From positions 1 through 23,656 of the forward strand of contig JAZLHU010000043.1 in the NCBI GenBank assembly GCA_045616985.1: a DNA stretch of 23,656 nucleotides, given 5' to 3'. The notes under the pieces were generated by a model that saw nothing but the letters and a program-made list of their open reading frames with translations, had not been told where the DNA came from and did no database searches. This stretch comes from RUG13409 sp045616985 (lineage in GTDB: Bacteria > Bacillota > Clostridia > Peptostreptococcales > Anaerovoracaceae). This document shows positions 22,480 through 23,656 of the stretch, piece after piece; positions within the stretch are counted from its first letter, which is position 1, and each line of letters begins with the position of its first letter. The position numbers and the translations under genes are program-made.

Positions 22480-23498
22480 TGGAAAGTGTTGCTTTGGGTA
22501 TGAGCGGCGGCGTTGATTCCTGCGCTGCGGCAATAATTCTTAAAGAAAAGGGCTATGATGTAGTAGCCCTTTATTTTGATGTTTTGCCTGATGGCAATCC
22601 CGAAGGGCTTTTAAGAGCAAAAAACGCCGCAAATAGCCTGGGTTTAAACTTTGTTTATAAAGATATCAGCAAGGAATTTAATGATAAAATAATCAGATAT
22701 TTTTGCAATGAGTATTGCAGTGGGCGCACTCCTGCGCCCTGTGTTTTTTGTAATCCTTTGATCAAATTTAAAGTGCTTTTTGATCTTGGAACCGACTACA
22801 TTGCAACAGGACATTATGCCGGTATTGCTTATCAAAACGGGGTATGCTTTATAAAAAGGGCTGCAAATGAAAAAAAAGATCAGTCCTATATGCTTGCCAG
22901 GCTTCCGCAGGATATTCTTAAAAAGACTATTTTCCCTTTAGCTGAAATCAAAACAAAGGAAGAGGTCAGAAGCCTTGTTTCAAAATACAGTATCGAAATT
23001 GCCGGCACAGGAGATTCTCAGGATATTTGTTTTGTAAACGCTTCTTATAAAGATTTCTTGAAAGAAAGGGGCATTACATCACTTAAAGGAAGCTTTATAA
23101 GTGACACGGGGAAGGTTTTAGGACAACATAACGGTATAGCGAATTATACAATCGGACAAAGAAAAGGACTGGGCATTGCACTCGGAGAACCTGCTTTTAT
23201 TAAATCAATCGATTCTGTGACAGGTGATATTATTCTGTCAACAGATGAAAGCTGTTTGATGAAAAAGGATGTTTACATAAAATCATTATTGTTAAACCTT
23301 GAAACAGATGCTTCCGATTACTTTGTAAAGCTGCGATATGCTGCCAGGCCTGCAAAATGCAAAATAGAAAAAACACAGGAGGGTGCCATCCTGATATTTG
23401 ATGTTCCGCAGCGTGCTCCGACACCCGGTCAAGCCGCTGTTATATACAAGAATAATCTTGTAATCGGCTCCGGAATTATATATAATAAGATGTTATAA
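22479..23498 (+). CDS. mnmA: tRNA-specific 2-thiouridylase MnmA
   Basis: ATP-dependent sulfur transfer to uridine-34 of tRNA Lys, Glu and Gln (s2U34), using sulfur from a cysteine desulfurase. The PP-loop SGGVDS is at residues 9-14. GRTPAPCVFCNPLIKF contains Cys88 and Cys91, and GDSQDICFV contains Cys184; Cys91 and Cys184 align with the E. coli catalytic pair Cys102 and Cys199. TGHYA, NYTIGQRKGLG and the C-terminal beta-barrel segment PTPGQAAVIY are present. At 339 residues it is slightly short for the family (about 360). Position 88 is Cys where E. coli has Asp99, giving a CXXC plus Cys arrangement. The start overlaps the YnzC-family stop. Confidence 0.95.
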   Translation: MESVALGMSGGVDSCAAAIILKEKGYDVVALYFDVLPDGNPEGLLRAKNAANSLGLNFVYKDISKEFNDKIIRYFCNEYCSGRTPAPCVFCNPLIKFKVLFDLGTDYIATGHYAGIAYQNGVCFIKRAANEKKDQSYMLARLPQDILKKTIFPLAEIKTKEEVRSLVSKYSIEIAGTGDSQDICFVNASYKDFLKERGITSLKGSFISDTGKVLGQHNGIANYTIGQRKGLGIALGEPAFIKSIDSVTGDIILSTDESCLMKKDVYIKSLLLNLETDASDYFVKLRYAARPAKCKIEKTQEGAILIFDVPQRAPTPGQAAVIYKNNLVIGSGIIYNKML

Positions 23499-23656
23499 AT
23501 TTACTATAATATTTTGAAAGTCCAGCGGTGTGATGTCAAGTGATAAATTGTGAAAGAATCATATTTCTTTAACTCTTTTGCTTAGAGGCAAAAAACACCC
23601 ACCTAAGCCCTGTCGATCGAATTAAAAAAAATGAGCAGGGCTGACTCATCAGCAAG
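23499..23656. other. Terminal 158 bp without a supported gene
   Basis: No gene is supported here. A TATAAT occurs at 23505-23510 without a clear -35. AGCCCTG (23606-23612) and CAGGGCT (23636-23642) form an inverted repeat, and ATGAG (23631-23635) with CTCAT (23645-23649) a second one. On the minus strand a frame is open from the window edge to a stop at 23603-23605 (17 codons ending in FFNSIDRA), which could be the end of a gene entering from the right, but is too short to call. No terminator for mnmA is evident. Confidence 0.4.

Noticed and set aside
23603..23656. Minus-strand partial CDS ending in FFNSIDRA
   Set aside because: Seventeen open codons are expected often by chance; no family is recognisable, so it is mentioned only as part of the terminal region.

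Overview
The window is AT-rich chromosomal DNA from a low-GC Gram-positive anaerobe, most likely a Clostridia member of the Bacillota. The evidence is the operon order rpoD-trmK-nif3 and ftsK/spoIIIE-rimO-pgsA-cinA-recA, a Gram-positive type LexA box at recA, an L21 leader-like RNA, a class A RNase P RNA, and a YnzC (DUF896) protein. I cannot name family or genus. Almost everything is core housekeeping. I see no phage, CRISPR array, complete insertion sequence, tRNA or 5S/16S/23S rRNA.

Layout. 1-3182: rpoD (5' end outside the window) overlaps trmK, which overlaps a NIF3-family gene. 3189-3554: RNase P RNA, followed at once by an ExoIII-type nuclease gene. 4296-5675: a MATE transporter on the minus strand, the only clear minus-strand gene, divergent from yebC across two back-to-back promoters that share an inverted repeat. 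5828-9816: yebC, a strong terminator, then polA and coaE. 9853-14617: an ftsK/spoIIIE-rimO-pgsA-cinA(C-terminal) operon with tiny gaps or overlaps. 14704-15774: recA with its own SOS-type promoter. 15813-16560: consensus promoter, L21 leader, rplU, rpmA, terminator. 16608-21659: obgE, a radical SAM gene, a DUF2344 gene and a YibE/F membrane protein, then a terminator. 21789-23498: comEA, a YnzC-family gene, mnmA. 23499-23656 has no gene I can support.

The genes cover transcription initiation (rpoD), tRNA maturation and modification (rnpB, trmK, mnmA), ribosomal proteins, ribosomal protein modification and ribosome assembly (rplU, rpmA, rimO, obgE), DNA replication, repair and segregation (polA, xth, recA, spoIIIE), CoA and phospholipid synthesis (coaE, pgsA), and DNA uptake (comEA).

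Most notable points: (1) the sigma factor has a long histone-H1-like Lys/Ala/Thr/Ser tail built from DNA repeats, including a perfect 77-bp repeat. (2) Ribosomal protein L27 begins where the Prp-cleaved Bacillota form would begin, and the prp gene normally found between rplU and rpmA is absent. (3) polA and obgE start only 6-11 nt after intrinsic terminators with no room for a Shine-Dalgarno site, and xth starts 14 nt after RNase P RNA. (4) A radical SAM gene with an unusual six-Cys tail is paired with DUF2344 and YibE/F, a module of unknown function. No clearly new defence or mobile system was found.
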